Part shown: one piece after another, positions 52,964 to 63,305 of the stretch
How positions within the stretch are numbered: position 1 is the first letter of the stretch
Layout of the letters: each line of letters begins with the position of its first letter
Assembly (NCBI RefSeq): GCF_900167575.1
Contig: NZ_FUZP01000001.1
Location: forward strand, 1,612,001 to 1,676,000
Direction of reading: 5' to 3'
DNA length: 64,000 bases
Source of the DNA: Okibacterium fritillariae
Lineage (GTDB): Bacteria > Actinomycetota > Actinomycetes > Actinomycetales > Microbacteriaceae
Translations under genes and position numbers: made by a program
The notes under the pieces: generated by a model
Database searches by the model: none
The model's input: only the letters and a program-made list of their open reading frames with translations
What the model was told of the DNA's origin: nothing

Positions 52964-54448
52964 TTGGCGGGCAGCGGCATGTTCTCGGGCGCAGTACCCC
53001 TCGCGGTGCGCATGCGTCCGAAGAGCCTCGACGAGGTCGCGGGGCAGCGGCATCTGCTGAAGCCTGGTTCGCCCCTCGTCAGTCTGGCGACGGATGCCTC
53101 GGGCGCCAAGGGTTCTGCCTCGGTCATCCTGTGGGGGCCTCCCGGCACGGGCAAGACCACGATCGCGCAGTCCATCGCGCACAGTTCTGGACGGCGTTTC
53201 GTCGAGCTGTCGGCCGTGACCGCGGGCGTGAAAGACGTGCGCCAGGTCATGGAAGAGGCCATGACCAGTCGCGATCTCTATGGGCTGTCCACCGTCTTAT
53301 TCCTCGACGAGATCCACCGTTTCACCAAGGCGCAGCAGGACGCGTTACTGCCGGGGGTCGAGAACGGCTGGGTCATCCTCGTCGCGGCAACGACCGAGAA
53401 CCCGTCGTTCTCTGTCATCTCGCCCCTGCTCTCGCGCTCCCTCCTCTTGACGCTCGAGCAATTGAGCGACGACGATTTGCGCACCGTGGTGCAGCGGGCC
53501 GTCGACGACCCTCGCGGTTTGGGCGGTCGTTTCGAGGTCACCGATGAAGCGATGGACACGATCATCCGCCTGGCTTCGGGTGACGCCCGCCGCGCGCTCA
53601 CTGCTCTCGAGGCGGCCTCGGTGAGCGCCGACTCGCTGGCCAACGTCGTGCCCGATCTGGTCGAAGCCGCACAGAACGCTTCGACGGGAAGCGACGACGG
53701 CGAGAATGACGAGAGCGCAGACGGCGGCGACGACGAGGACGAGAGCGAAGAGGGCAACGAAGAAGCACCGGGTGCGCGCGACGCGACGGCCACGGACGGC
53801 CCAGCCCGGCCTCGCATCACGGCCGATATCGTCTCCTCGGCCGTCGACCGGGCCCTCCTGCGCTATGACCGCAACGGCGACGAGCACTACGACGTCATCA
53901 GCGCGTTCATCAAGTCGATCCGGGGTTCCGACGTCGACGCGGCGTTGCACTACCTGGCGCGCATGATCGAGGCGGGGGAGGATCCGCGCTTCATCGCGCG
54001 CCGCATCATCATCTCGGCCTCCGAAGACATCGGCATGGCCGATCCCAATGCTCTCGGTGTCGCCGTGGCGGCCGCCGATGCCGTCCAATTCATCGGCATG
54101 CCGGAGGGTCGCATCCCTCTCGCCCAGGCCGTCGTCTATCTCGCCACAGCGGCCAAGTCCAACGCGTCCTATCTTGCAATCGACAAGGCCATCGCGGATG
54201 TCCGAGCGGGAGCGTTCGGGCGCGTGCCCAAGCCCATGCGAGATGCCCATTACGCCGGTGCCAAACGCCTCGGCCATGGCAAGGGATACCGCTACCCCCA
54301 CGACACGGATCTGGGCGTCGCGGAGCAGCAGTACCTGCCCGACGAGCTGCGCAACGTCCGTTATTACACGCCGACCAACCACGGCAATGAGCGAGACGTG
54401 TCGTCACGTCTGGCGAAGCTCATGCGCATCGTGCGCGGCGAGAAGTAA
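52964..54448 (+). CDS. rarA: Replication-associated recombination protein A (RarA/MgsA), AAA+ ATPase
   Basis: Starts at TTG 52964 with GAAAGG upstream; 494 residues. It has [21 protein letters not shown], Walker [17 protein letters not shown], Walker [25 protein letters not shown] and [22 protein letters not shown]; the C-terminal tetramerisation part includes [27 protein letters not shown] and [11 protein letters not shown]. It acts at stalled replication forks. An acidic, low-complexity insert (about residues 238-284, rich in Asp, Glu, Ser) between the AAA+ and C-terminal domains is unusual and lengthens the protein beyond the usual 430-450. Confidence 0.94.
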   Translation: MAGSGMFSGAVPLAVRMRPKSLDEVAGQRHLLKPGSPLVSLATDASGAKGSASVILWGPPGTGKTTIAQSIAHSSGRRFVELSAVTAGVKDVRQVMEEAMTSRDLYGLSTVLFLDEIHRFTKAQQDALLPGVENGWVILVAATTENPSFSVISPLLSRSLLLTLEQLSDDDLRTVVQRAVDDPRGLGGRFEVTDEAMDTIIRLASGDARRALTALEAASVSADSLANVVPDLVEAAQNASTGSDDGENDESADGGDDEDESEEGNEEAPGARDATATDGPARPRITADIVSSAVDRALLRYDRNGDEHYDVISAFIKSIRGSDVDAALHYLARMIEAGEDPRFIARRIIISASEDIGMADPNALGVAVAAADAVQFIGMPEGRIPLAQAVVYLATAAKSNASYLAIDKAIADVRAGAFGRVPKPMRDAHYAGAKRLGHGKGYRYPHDTDLGVAEQQYLPDELRNVRYYTPTNHGNERDVSSRLAKLMRIVRGEK

Positions 54449-54705
54449 CGGCGACGAAACGCGGCGCACCGACATCCGGGCTGATGGCCTTTCGTCGTGC
54501 TACGATCTATGAGGCCAAAGATCCGGTTGAGCGTGCGGCTGCGCGACACCAGCGATCGATGGGAAACGTTCTGTAGCCGAACGGCCCGGCCAACCCCTCT
54601 GATTTTGCATCGCTTCTCAGCGATTGCTCGCATGTGCCCTGGCGCCCGCGAGTGAGAGCCGAGCGGCGCTGACATCCACTCTTCAGAATTCCACGAAAGG
54701 AAACC
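54449..54705 (+). promoter_or_regulatory. Long leader of rpsD
   Basis: This 257-nt gap before rpsD shows a TACGAT -10-like element (about 54498-54503), leaving a leader of roughly 195 nt that could hold an S4-binding autoregulatory structure. GAAAGGA precedes the GTG start. I could not assign a known leader fold by eye. Confidence 0.3.
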
Positions 54706-55335
54706 GTGTCTACCAAGTCACGTACCCGTAGCAAGACCCGCCTGTCGCGGTCGCTCGGCATCGCCCTCACCCCGAAGGCAGCGAAGTACCTCGAGAAGCG
54801 CCCCTACGCTCCCGGTGAGCACGGCCGCACCAAGCGCAAGGCCGACAGCGACTACGCCGTTCGTCTGCGTGAGAAGCAGCGTCTGCGCGCCCAGTACGGC
54901 ATTCGCGAGAAGCAGCTCAAGATCGCGTTCCAGGAAGCTCGTCGCGCCGACGGCCTGACCGGTGAGAACCTGGTCGAGCTGCTCGAGATGCGTCTCGACG
55001 CTGTCATCCTGCGTGCCGGCTTTGCCCGCTCCACCTCGCAGGCCCGCCAGCTCGTCGTGCACCGTCACATCCTCGTCGACGGCCAGCTCGTCGACCGCCC
55101 GTCCTTCCGCGTGAAGCCGGGTCAGCTCGTGCACGTCAAGGAGCGCAGCGAAGGCCTCGAGCCCTTCCAGGTCGCAGCCGCCGGCGGTCACGCCGAGGTT
55201 CTGCCCAAGGTTCCGGGCTACCTCGAGGTCGAGCTCGACAAGCTCCAGGCGCGACTCGTTCGCCGCCCGAAGCGTGCCGAAGTTCCCGTCACGTGTGAAG
55301 TTCAGCTCGTCGTCGAGTACTACGCCGCGCGCTAG
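54706..55335 (+). CDS. rpsD: 30S ribosomal protein S4
   Basis: Starts at GTG 54706 (MSTKSRTRSKTRLSRSLG), 209 residues. It lacks the zinc-binding Cys residues (C- form), and carries YAVRLREKQRLRAQYGIREKQLK and the S4 RNA-binding domain LEMRLDAVILRAGFARSTSQARQLVVHRHILVDGQLVDRPSFRVKPGQ. S4 nucleates 30S assembly. It is here a single gene, not part of the rpsM-rpoA operon, as in many actinobacteria. Confidence 0.97.
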   Translation: MSTKSRTRSKTRLSRSLGIALTPKAAKYLEKRPYAPGEHGRTKRKADSDYAVRLREKQRLRAQYGIREKQLKIAFQEARRADGLTGENLVELLEMRLDAVILRAGFARSTSQARQLVVHRHILVDGQLVDRPSFRVKPGQLVHVKERSEGLEPFQVAAAGGHAEVLPKVPGYLEVELDKLQARLVRRPKRAEVPVTCEVQLVVEYYAAR

Positions 55336-55353
55336 TAAGACACAGAGTTCAGC

Positions 55354-55390
55354 CCGAAGGGGGTCACGGTTCAGCCGTGGCCCCCTTCGG
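55354..55390 (+). terminator. Hairpin terminator after rpsD
   Basis: CCGAAGGGGG (55354-55363) pairs with CCCCCTTCGG (55381-55390), with an inner CACGG/CCGTG stem. It follows the stop codon by 18 nt. Confidence 0.8.
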
Positions 55391-55433
55391 CGTTCCCGGC
55401 TTCGGTGTTCCTGGCTTCGGCGTTGCTGGTCTC
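55389..55433. repeat. 15-bp tandem repeat (3 units) behind rpsD
   Basis: Units GGCGTTCCCGGCTTC (55389), GGTGTTCCTGGCTTC (55404) and GGCGTTGCTGGTCTC (55419), starting within the terminator's last bases. Non-coding as far as I can tell. Confidence 0.75.
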
Positions 55434-55572
55434 GTCGGTCGGATGTACGGATCGTTCTCCACAGCGCGAAAACGAGCGATTTCTCCCGGGTCCCTGTGCC
55501 AACGGGATGCGCGCGAGGCATCCGGCTAGGATTGTCAGGCTGTCCCTGATCGTCGACTCTGAGGAGAACCGC

Positions 55573-55806
55573 ATGAAGAACGTCTTCTGGCTGATCGTGG
55601 GCGTTGGTGCCGGTTTCGTGGTCGCCCACGAGATCAACAAGAGCCAGCGTGGTCGCGACTTCTTCGAAGACGTGGACTCCCGCATCCGCGAGTTCACCGA
55701 GACGATCGGTGACGCCTACAAAGAACGCGAAGCCGAGCTCAAAGAACGCATCGACACGATCGTCGACGAGGCGCAAGAGACGCTCGACGAGCTCCGCAAG
55801 AACTAA
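55573..55806 (+). CDS. Small membrane-anchored coiled-coil protein
   Basis: I chose ATG 55573 (MKNVFWLIVGVGAGFVVAH) because GAGGAG lies 6 nt upstream; 77 residues, although the frame is open for 56 codons upstream. One N-terminal membrane helix is followed by a highly charged helix (EFTETIGDAYKEREAELKERIDTIVDEAQETLDELRKN) likely to form a coiled coil in the cytoplasm. Small proteins of this kind commonly lie between rpsD and alaS in actinobacteria. Function unknown. Confidence 0.75.
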   Translation: MKNVFWLIVGVGAGFVVAHEINKSQRGRDFFEDVDSRIREFTETIGDAYKEREAELKERIDTIVDEAQETLDELRKN

Positions 55807-55881
55807 GCGTCATCCGCGGTGCCGGCCGATCATCCCCGTCGGTCCGTGGCACGCCCCCATCCGCACCACCTGAACGGAATC

Positions 55882-58539
55882 ATGAAAACAGCAGACATTC
55901 GTCAGCGCTGGCTCGACTTCTTCGGCGAGCGTTCGCACACAGTCGTCCCCTCGGCCTCCCTCGTCAGCGACGACCCCACCCTCCTGTTCACGGTGGCCGG
56001 CATGGTGCCTTTCGTGCCCTATCTCACCGGGTTGGTGCCCGCGCCTTACCCGCGCGCCACGAGCGTGCAGAAGTGCATCCGCACAAGCGACATCGAAGAG
56101 GTCGGCAAGACTCCGCGCCACGGCACGTTCTTCCAGATGAACGGCAACTTCTCCTTCGGCGACTACTTCAAAGAGGGCGCCATCGGCTACGCGTGGGAGC
56201 TTCTCACGTCGTCCGAGTCCGACGGCGGCTACGGCTTCGACCCGAAGGACCTGTGGGTCACGGTCTACAAAGACGACGACGAGGCGATCTCGCTGTGGAA
56301 GAAAATCGCCGGTCTGCCCGACGAGCGCATTCAGCGCCTGGGCGCCGACACGAACTACTGGTCCACCGGACAAGCCGGCCCCGCCGGCCCCTGCTCCGAG
56401 ATCTTCTTCGACCGCGGCCCCGCCTACGGCCGCGACGGCGGCCCTGCAACGGATGACGACCGCTACGTCGAGATCTGGAACCTCGTGTTCATGCAGTACC
56501 TCGTCGACAACGTGCAGAGCAAGACGGACTTCCGCATCGTCAGCGAGCTTCCCAAGAAGAACATCGACACGGGCATGGGGCTCGAGCGCGTCGCCTTCCT
56601 GAAGCAGGGCGTCGAGAACATGTACGAGATCGACCAGGTCCGCCCGGTGCTCGATCGCGCCGCCGAGCTGAGCGGCCGTCGCTACGGTGCCGACCACGGC
56701 GACGACATCCGCATGCGTGTCATCGCCGACCACGTGCGCTCGTCGCTCATGCTGATGAGCGATGGCGTCACGCCGTCCAACGAGGGGCGCGGGTACATCC
56801 TGCGTCGTCTGATGCGCCGCACCGTACGCGCCATGCGCCTCCTGGGCGTCGACACGGCGACCTTCCCCGAGCTGTTCGACGCTTCGCGTCAGGCCATGAT
56901 GGCGGCCTACCCCGAGGTCGACACCGACTTCTCGCGCATCTCGCAGGTTGCTTACGGGGAGGAAGAGACGTTCCTCCGCACGCTGGCGAGCGGCACGACC
57001 ATCCTCGACCTGGCTGTTGACAAGACCAAGCAGACGGGCGCGCAGACCCTGCCCGGCAACACGGCGTTCCTGTTGCACGACACCTACGGTTTCCCCATCG
57101 ACCTCACGCTCGAGATCGCTCAGGAAGCCGGGCTCACCGTCGACCGCACGGCGTTCGACAGCCTCATGAGCGAGCAGCGTCAGCGCGCGAAGGCCGACGC
57201 CAAGTCGAAGAAGACGGCTCTGGCCGACCTCTCGGTCTATGGGGCGTTCCGAGCCCACGGCGAGACCACGTTCACGGGTTACACCGAGCTGCAGACCGAG
57301 TCGCGCGTGCTCGGGCTCATCGTCGATGGCGAGTCCGTGCAGAAGGCCCAGGCCGGCGACATCGCCGAGGTCATCCTCGCCGAGACGTCGCTCTACGCCG
57401 AGTCGGGTGGACAGGACGCTGACCAGGGGCTCATCGTGGGCGCCGGATTCGAACTCGAGGTTCTCGACGTGCAGAAGCCCATCAAGGGGCTCATCAGCCA
57501 CAAGGTGCAGGTCACCTTCGGCGAGGTCGGTGTCGACGATGTCGCCACGAGCGTCGTCGATCCCAACTACCGCCGCGGTGCCCGACAGGCGCACTCCGGC
57601 ACGCACCTCATTCACGCTGCCCTGCGACAGGTCCTCGGCCCCAACGCCCACCAGTCCGGTTCCTACAACAAGGCCGGATATCTCCGTCTCGACTTCTCCT
57701 GGAACCAGGCACTGTCGCCCGAGACGCGCAGCGAGATCGAAGAGATCTCGAACAACGCCGTGCGCGACAACCTCGAGGTCGTCACGCGCGAGCTGCCCAT
57801 CGATGAGGCCAAATCCCTCGGGGCCATGGCCCTCTTCGGCGAGAAATACGGTGACGTCGTGCGCGTCGTCGACATCGGTGGCCCCTGGTCGCGAGAACTC
57901 TGTGCGGGCACCCACGTCGAGCGCAGCTCCGAGATCGGCCTTATCAGCCTCGTCAGCGAATCGTCGGTCGGTTCCACCAACCGCCGCGTCGAGTCGCTCG
58001 TCGGTCTGGAAGCGTTCCGCGACCTCGCCGCCGAACGCGCTCTCGTCAGTGAGCTCACCTCATCGCTCAAGACGCCGCGCGAACAGCTGCCCGAGAAGAT
58101 CGCCGAGCTCGTCGCCAACCTGAAGCAGGCCGAGAAGAAGATCCAGGCCTTCGAGTCGCAGGCGCTCAGTCAGCGCGTGCCGCAGCTCGTCGAGTCAGCG
58201 GCTCGCATCGGGCAGACCCTCGTCGTGGCTCAGAACGCCGGCGCGGTCGGTTCGCAAGACGACCTGCGCCAGCTCGCCACCAGCGTGCGCGAGCGTCTCG
58301 GCAGCGATGCGGCGATTGCGGCGATCGCAGGCGATGTCAACGGGCGCCCCGTGGTCATCGTGGCCACCAACCAGGCCGCGCGCGATGCGGGCATCAAGGC
58401 CGGGGCTCTGGCCAAGACGGCGGCTCAAGTTCTCGGCGGCGGTGGCGGCGGAAAAGACGACCTCGCGCAGGGTGGCGGATCGGATGTGTCTGCGATCGAC
58501 GCTGCGCTGACCGCCATCACCGACCAGGTGGCCCGCTAG
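55882..58539 (+). CDS. alaS: Alanyl-tRNA synthetase
   Basis: I chose ATG 55882 (MKTADIRQRWLDFFGER), 885 residues. It has the class II catalytic domain (TSVQKCIRTSDIEEVGKTPRH; FFQMNGNFSFGDYFKEGAI), the editing domain with RQAHSGTHLIHAALRQVLG (HxxxH) and LCAGTHVERSSEIGL (C-x3-H), and the C-terminal DHHA1-like oligomerisation region ending AAQVLGGGGGGKDDLAQGGG. It charges tRNA-Ala and clears Ser/Gly-tRNA-Ala. It heads an apparent operon that continues to aroB. Confidence 0.97.
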   Translation: MKTADIRQRWLDFFGERSHTVVPSASLVSDDPTLLFTVAGMVPFVPYLTGLVPAPYPRATSVQKCIRTSDIEEVGKTPRHGTFFQMNGNFSFGDYFKEGAIGYAWELLTSSESDGGYGFDPKDLWVTVYKDDDEAISLWKKIAGLPDERIQRLGADTNYWSTGQAGPAGPCSEIFFDRGPAYGRDGGPATDDDRYVEIWNLVFMQYLVDNVQSKTDFRIVSELPKKNIDTGMGLERVAFLKQGVENMYEIDQVRPVLDRAAELSGRRYGADHGDDIRMRVIADHVRSSLMLMSDGVTPSNEGRGYILRRLMRRTVRAMRLLGVDTATFPELFDASRQAMMAAYPEVDTDFSRISQVAYGEEETFLRTLASGTTILDLAVDKTKQTGAQTLPGNTAFLLHDTYGFPIDLTLEIAQEAGLTVDRTAFDSLMSEQRQRAKADAKSKKTALADLSVYGAFRAHGETTFTGYTELQTESRVLGLIVDGESVQKAQAGDIAEVILAETSLYAESGGQDADQGLIVGAGFELEVLDVQKPIKGLISHKVQVTFGEVGVDDVATSVVDPNYRRGARQAHSGTHLIHAALRQVLGPNAHQSGSYNKAGYLRLDFSWNQALSPETRSEIEEISNNAVRDNLEVVTRELPIDEAKSLGAMALFGEKYGDVVRVVDIGGPWSRELCAGTHVERSSEIGLISLVSESSVGSTNRRVESLVGLEAFRDLAAERALVSELTSSLKTPREQLPEKIAELVANLKQAEKKIQAFESQALSQRVPQLVESAARIGQTLVVAQNAGAVGSQDDLRQLATSVRERLGSDAAIAAIAGDVNGRPVVIVATNQAARDAGIKAGALAKTAAQVLGGGGGGKDDLAQGGGSDVSAIDAALTAITDQVAR

Positions 58540-58542
58540 AAG

Positions 58543-59034
58543 ATGGCCGAGGTTCGTCAGGGCATCCGCATCGGCGTCGACGTGGGCAAAGTGCGTATCG
58601 GGGTCGCCCAGAGCGACCGGTTCGCGATGCTCGCGACGCCCGTCGAGACGGTGGCCCGGGCGAGCGACGGTGGCACCGACATCCAGCGCATCATGGCTAT
58701 TGCCGACGAGGCGGATGCCTTAGAGCTCGTCGTGGGTTTGCCCCTGTCCCTGGCGGGCACCCACACGGCGTCGACGGCCGATGCGCTCGAGTTCGCCGCC
58801 CGGCTGGCCGCGGCCAGCGCTCGGCCGGTCCGTCTGGTCGACGAACGGCTCTCCACGGTGTCGGCGCATTCGGCTATGCGGGTTTCAGGAAAGAGCCAGA
58901 AGTCGAGCCGTAAGATTATCGATCAAGTCGCAGCGGTCATCATTTTGCAACACGCCCTCGACGCTGAGCGCGGAGGTGGCACGCCGCCCGGCGTGATCGT
59001 CGCCCCGAACGAAGGACCCCCCATTCGTGGCTGA
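58543..59034 (+). CDS. ruvX: Putative Holliday junction resolvase RuvX/YqgF
   Basis: The 163-residue protein has the RNase H-fold motifs GIRIGVDVGKVRIGVAQSD (first Asp) and ELVVGLPLSLAGTHTASTADALEFA, plus VRLVDERLSTVSAHSAM. YqgF proteins are implicated in pre-16S rRNA 5' end maturation and junction resolution. It lies 3 nt after alaS and overlaps mltG by 8 nt, the conserved alaS-yqgF-mltG-aroE order. Confidence 0.92.
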   Translation: MAEVRQGIRIGVDVGKVRIGVAQSDRFAMLATPVETVARASDGGTDIQRIMAIADEADALELVVGLPLSLAGTHTASTADALEFAARLAAASARPVRLVDERLSTVSAHSAMRVSGKSQKSSRKIIDQVAAVIILQHALDAERGGGTPPGVIVAPNEGPPIRG

Positions 59035-60919
59035 GAAACCCGACTCTCGAGACCCGTTCCATCACATCTTCGGTCATTCCGACGGCGCTTCCCCCTCGGG
59101 CGCACCGGGATCGAAGCGCGAGCTGTCGCGGCGCGAACGCCGCGAGGCGGCCGAGCGCGCCGAGGCCGAACGCGAGGCATCGTCGGGCACCCGCGCGGCC
59201 GAAGAGGCTGCTCAGCACGCTCGTGAGGACGAGGAGCGGGCCGCCGCGGCCGCAGAGATCCGCGCACGATCCGAGCGCGAGAACGAAGCCGTCCGGGCGC
59301 GCGTAAACGAGAAACAGTCGGCATCAGCGCGCGCGGGCGAGGGATCGCAGCGCCAAAGCGCCGACGAAGGCGTGCACCGTGAAGATCGATCCCGTCGTGC
59401 CCAGGCCGACGAGCGTCGCGCACGCGCCGAAGCCGACGCCGAAGCCGCTGCTGCCGAGCAGGCGGCGCCCGTTTCAGCGCGAGTGGCCGCGACGCACGGT
59501 TCGCTGCCGAACGTGACGCCGACCGACCACGAGAGCCCACATCGGACCGATGCTGATACAGGGACCGGCCGCGGAGATCGGACCGCACACGGGAACGACC
59601 CGTCGGTTTCGGCTGCCGCACCGACATCGGCCGACAACACCGCCTCTGACCCCGAGGCCGGCGACTCATCCGACATCACCAAGCGCCACGATCCCTCCGA
59701 CGCAGAATGGTTGCGCGTCATCACCGGGGCCGTCGATACCACCCCGGGCGACGAGCCCGCCGCCGGCGGGCCAGGGGCAGCCGCATCCTCGCGCTCGGAC
59801 CGCCGCCGCTCGACGCATCTCGAATACGATCAGCACGAGAAGAAGAGCCGCAAAGGCCTCATCGCCGGCATCGTCATCGTGGTCGTGCTCGCACTCATCG
59901 TGGGCGGAGGCGTCTACGCCTGGAACGCCATCGTGCCCGGTATCACCTCGATCTTCGCCACGAACGAACCCGACGACTACGAGGGCTCCGGCAGCGGCGA
60001 AGTGCTCGTCACCATCATCTCGGGGGACAACGGCTCAGATATCGCGAAGACCCTCAAAGACGAGGGCGTCATCGCATCCCAGGACGCGTTCTATCAACTG
60101 CTCCTGGCCCAGGCCGACCCGCCCGTGTTCCAGCCCGGCACCTATGCCCTGGCCAAGAAGATGAGCGCCCGATCGGCTCTCGACGCCCTGCAAGATCCGG
60201 CCTCGAAACAGGCGAACGGCTTCGTGATCCCCGAAGGCACGGCCATGAAAGATGCCTTCGACCTCATCTCGTCGGGCACCGGCGTCTCGGTCGACGACCT
60301 CAACGCCGCAGCGGCCGACACCGCCTCGTTCGGGCTTCCCGCCGAGGCGAAGACGCTCGAGGGATTCCTGTTCCCCGCAACCTACGAGTTCGAACCGAAT
60401 ACATCAGCGCACGACATCCTCAAGCGGTTGGTCGATCGCATGTATCAGGCTCTCGACAAGGCGGGCGTAGCGCCCGAGAACCGCTGGAACACGGTCGTGC
60501 TCGCCGCCCTGGTGCAGCGCGAGGCCGGTCTGCGCGATGACTACCCCAAGGTCGCGCGTGTGTTCCTCAACCGGTCCGACCCGGCGCTCTGGCCCAGCGG
60601 CCTGCTGCAGTCCGACGCGACGGTGGCCTACGGCACGGGCAACACGCACCTTGTGACCACCACCGACGCCGAACGGGCCGACGCCAACAACCCGTATAAC
60701 ACCTACGTTCACCCCGGCATGGTCGTCGGGCCGATCTCGAACCCCGGAGATATCGCTATCGATGCGGCCGTGCACCCGGCCGACGGCTCCTGGCTCTACT
60801 TCGTGACCTGGAACCTCGAGACCGGTGAGACCGTCTTCTCCAACACGCTCGACGAACACGAGGCCGGCGTGCGCAAGTGGCAGCAGTGGATGAAGGACAA
60901 CCCCGACTATGGCGGGTAA
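59027..60919 (+). CDS. mltG: Endolytic murein transglycosylase MltG
   Basis: Starts at GTG 59027; 630 residues. A cytoplasmic N-terminal region of about 275 residues is highly charged, with Ala/Glu/Arg-rich predicted coiled coil (about 25-150) and an Asp/Ser/Thr-rich linker. One membrane helix (about 278-300) and the extracytoplasmic YceG/MltG domain follow. The catalytic Glu is at about 499 (AALVQREAGLRDDYPKVARVFLNR), and NPYNTYVHPGMVVGPISNPG is the substrate-groove signature. MltG cleaves nascent glycan strands to set chain length. The long N-terminal extension is far larger than in E. coli and may dock cell-division or elongation partners. Confidence 0.94.
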   Translation: MAEKPDSRDPFHHIFGHSDGASPSGAPGSKRELSRRERREAAERAEAEREASSGTRAAEEAAQHAREDEERAAAAAEIRARSERENEAVRARVNEKQSASARAGEGSQRQSADEGVHREDRSRRAQADERRARAEADAEAAAAEQAAPVSARVAATHGSLPNVTPTDHESPHRTDADTGTGRGDRTAHGNDPSVSAAAPTSADNTASDPEAGDSSDITKRHDPSDAEWLRVITGAVDTTPGDEPAAGGPGAAASSRSDRRRSTHLEYDQHEKKSRKGLIAGIVIVVVLALIVGGGVYAWNAIVPGITSIFATNEPDDYEGSGSGEVLVTIISGDNGSDIAKTLKDEGVIASQDAFYQLLLAQADPPVFQPGTYALAKKMSARSALDALQDPASKQANGFVIPEGTAMKDAFDLISSGTGVSVDDLNAAAADTASFGLPAEAKTLEGFLFPATYEFEPNTSAHDILKRLVDRMYQALDKAGVAPENRWNTVVLAALVQREAGLRDDYPKVARVFLNRSDPALWPSGLLQSDATVAYGTGNTHLVTTTDAERADANNPYNTYVHPGMVVGPISNPGDIAIDAAVHPADGSWLYFVTWNLETGETVFSNTLDEHEAGVRKWQQWMKDNPDYGG

Positions 60920-61859
60920 CGAGGCCGACAGGCCGGACGTCCCTTCGTCCGAAGCCGAAGCAGACGTCGCCCCTTCGGCCCGAACGCATCGGGGAGACGT
61001 GCCAGACTCACGACACCTCGCCGTGTTCGGCTCGCCGATCGAGCACTCGAAATCGCCCGATCTGCACGCCGCGGCCTACCGTGCGCTGGGCCTCGACTGG
61101 GTCTACGACCGGCGACAGGTCGAGGTCGAGCAGCTCGCCGACATCGTCTCGGCGCTCGGGCCCGAGTGGCGCGGGTTGTCGCTCACGATGCCACTCAAAC
61201 AACAGGCCTTCGCGCTCTCCGAGACACTCGACCGTACGGCGCAGGTGACGGGCGCCGTCAATACGCTGCGCCTCGATGACGCCAGCGGACGCCGCATCCA
61301 GGGCTTCAACACCGACGTCGCCGGCATCGTCGGCGCCCTGAGAGACACGGGCACGTCAAGCGTCAGCCACGGACTGATCCTCGGCGCCGGGGCCACCGCG
61401 GCCTCTGCCCTCGCGGCACTGACCCAACTCGGGGCACGCGACATCACGGTGGCGGCACGATCGGCAGCGCGCGCCGAACCACTCCGCGACGCAGCCGACA
61501 ACCTCGGCGTCGCCCTCCACGTGCGCGAATTGTCCTCGGGCTGGGCGGGCCTCGGCGACGTGGATGTCGTCATCTCGACGCTTCCGGGAACGGCCTCGCT
61601 CGAGCATCCCCTGCCCGACGAGCTCGTCGCCCGCTCGACCCTGCTCGATGTCGCCTACGACCCCTGGCCGAGTGCCCTCGGCCAACTGTGGGCAACGCAG
61701 GGCAGCCCCGCCGCCAGCGGGCTCGACATGCTTGTGCACCAGGCGCTCATCCAGGTGCGCATCTTCGTGCTCGGCGACCCCCTCGCGGTGCTGCCCGACG
61801 AACCCGCCATTCTTGAGTCGATGTTCGCCGCCGTCGGCATCGTCCGGCCCGCCGCTTAA
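60909..61859 (+). CDS. aroE: Shikimate dehydrogenase
   Basis: ATG 60909 overlaps the mltG 3' end by 11 nt; 316 residues. The first 35 residues are acidic and atypical; GTG 60999 ([11 protein letters not shown]), with GGGGAGA just before it, would give the usual length of about 285. The catalytic core has [19 protein letters not shown] (shikimate site), [13 protein letters not shown] (catalytic Lys), [21 protein letters not shown] and the NADP-binding [17 protein letters not shown]. It reduces 3-dehydroshikimate to shikimate. Confidence 0.92.
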   Translation: MAGNEADRPDVPSSEAEADVAPSARTHRGDVPDSRHLAVFGSPIEHSKSPDLHAAAYRALGLDWVYDRRQVEVEQLADIVSALGPEWRGLSLTMPLKQQAFALSETLDRTAQVTGAVNTLRLDDASGRRIQGFNTDVAGIVGALRDTGTSSVSHGLILGAGATAASALAALTQLGARDITVAARSAARAEPLRDAADNLGVALHVRELSSGWAGLGDVDVVISTLPGTASLEHPLPDELVARSTLLDVAYDPWPSALGQLWATQGSPAASGLDMLVHQALIQVRIFVLGDPLAVLPDEPAILESMFAAVGIVRPAA

Positions 61860-61923
61860 GGAGCGCCCGCAGCCGACCCGTCATCTGCGAAGGCGCGCCC
61901 AGCGGATATGGAAGGATGGAACA

Positions 61924-63300
61924 ATGCTTCGTTGGCTCACCGCAGGCGAGTCCCACGGCCCAGAACTCGTTGCCATCATCGAGGGTCTGCCTGCCGGGAT
62001 TCCCGTATCACTCGACTCCATCCGCGCCGATCTCGCCCGCCGCAAACTCGGCTACGGGCGCGGCTCGCGCATGAAGTTCGAAGAAGACCAGCTCACCATT
62101 TCGGGCGGCGTGCGCCACGGCGAGAGCCTCGGCAGCCCCATCGCCCTGCGCATCGGCAACACCGAATGGCCCAAATGGGTCGAGGTCATGAGCCCCGAAA
62201 AAGTCGAGGCAACCGAGACATCTCGCGGCCGCAACGCCCCGCTCACGCGACCTCGCCCCGGCCACGCCGACCTTGTCGGCATGCAGAAATACGGCTTCGA
62301 TGAGGCCCGGCCCATCCTCGAGCGCGCCAGCGCCCGTGAAACCGCCGCGCGCGTCGCCCTCGGCGCCGTGGCCCGCTCCTTCCTGGGCGAACTCGGCATC
62401 GAGCTCGTCAGCCACACCCTCTCCATCGGTCCCGTACGCGTGCCCGAAGGCGCCGCGTTGCCGAAGCCGGGCGACGTCGACGCGCTCGACGCCGACCCGC
62501 TGCGCTGCTTCGACGCGGCCACGAGCGCGCGCATGGTGGCCGAGGTCAACGACGCCAAACACACGGGCGACACCCTCGGCGGCGTCGTCGAGGTGCTCGC
62601 CTACAATCTTCCCCCCGGCCTCGGCTCGCACGTGCACTGGGACCGCCGCCTCGACGGCCAGCTCGCGCAAGCCCTCATGGGCATCCAGGCCATCAAGGGC
62701 GTCGAGATCGGCGACGGTTTCCTCACCACCACGCGTCGCGGCAGCGAGGCCCACGACGAGCTGTTCCAGATCGGCGACGAGATCCTGCGCTCGAGCGACA
62801 AAGCGGGCGGCACCGAGGGCGGCATGTCCACGGGCACCGTTCTGCGGGTGCGCGCCGGCATGAAGCCCATCGCCACGGTTCCGCATTCGCTGCGCACGGT
62901 GGATGTCGCAACCGGCGAGGCAGCGGGCGCCCACCACCAGCGCTCCGATGTGTGCGCCGTGCCCGCCGCGGGTGTCGTGGCCGAGGCCATGGTCGCGCTC
63001 GTGCTCGCCAACTCCGTGCTCGAGAAATTCGGCGGCGACTCGATCGAAGAGACCCGACGCAACCTGAAAGCCTACCTCGCCGCTATCCCGACCGAGCTGC
63101 GCACCGGACAGGACGCGACGGATGCGCCGCCGAGCGACTGGGGCTCGACGCCGAGCACCGACAACGACTACGGCAACGCCATCAGCACCGACATCGGCGC
63201 GGACAACGACAGCGGAACCCACGCAGGCGACGGCACCCACGCGAGCGGCGACGCAGGCAGCGGGACTGGCTCCGCCACCGGCACCGGCACCGGAGCGTAG
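61924..63300 (+). CDS. aroC: Chorismate synthase with a low-complexity C-terminal tail
   Basis: I chose ATG 61924 ([18 protein letters not shown]), 458 residues. All chorismate synthase signatures are present: [53 protein letters not shown] and [12 protein letters not shown], with [21 protein letters not shown] near the end of the fold. It converts EPSP to chorismate using reduced FMN. The fold ends near residue 394; the last 64 residues are Asp, Gly, Ser and Thr only in large part ([17 protein letters not shown]), a tail not expected in this family. aroK follows after 5 nt. Confidence 0.95.
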   Translation: MLRWLTAGESHGPELVAIIEGLPAGIPVSLDSIRADLARRKLGYGRGSRMKFEEDQLTISGGVRHGESLGSPIALRIGNTEWPKWVEVMSPEKVEATETSRGRNAPLTRPRPGHADLVGMQKYGFDEARPILERASARETAARVALGAVARSFLGELGIELVSHTLSIGPVRVPEGAALPKPGDVDALDADPLRCFDAATSARMVAEVNDAKHTGDTLGGVVEVLAYNLPPGLGSHVHWDRRLDGQLAQALMGIQAIKGVEIGDGFLTTTRRGSEAHDELFQIGDEILRSSDKAGGTEGGMSTGTVLRVRAGMKPIATVPHSLRTVDVATGEAAGAHHQRSDVCAVPAAGVVAEAMVALVLANSVLEKFGGDSIEETRRNLKAYLAAIPTELRTGQDATDAPPSDWGSTPSTDNDYGNAISTDIGADNDSGTHAGDGTHASGDAGSGTGSATGTGTGA

Positions 63301-63305
63301 GGATC

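Noticed and set aside
54449-54705. T-box or known riboswitch in the rpsD leader
   Set aside because: No T-box core sequence or recognisable aptamer was visible; only a long leader can be claimed.
55810-57915. A 701-codon open frame antisense to alaS
   Set aside because: Same reason: alaS is unmistakable and the antisense translation has no domain.
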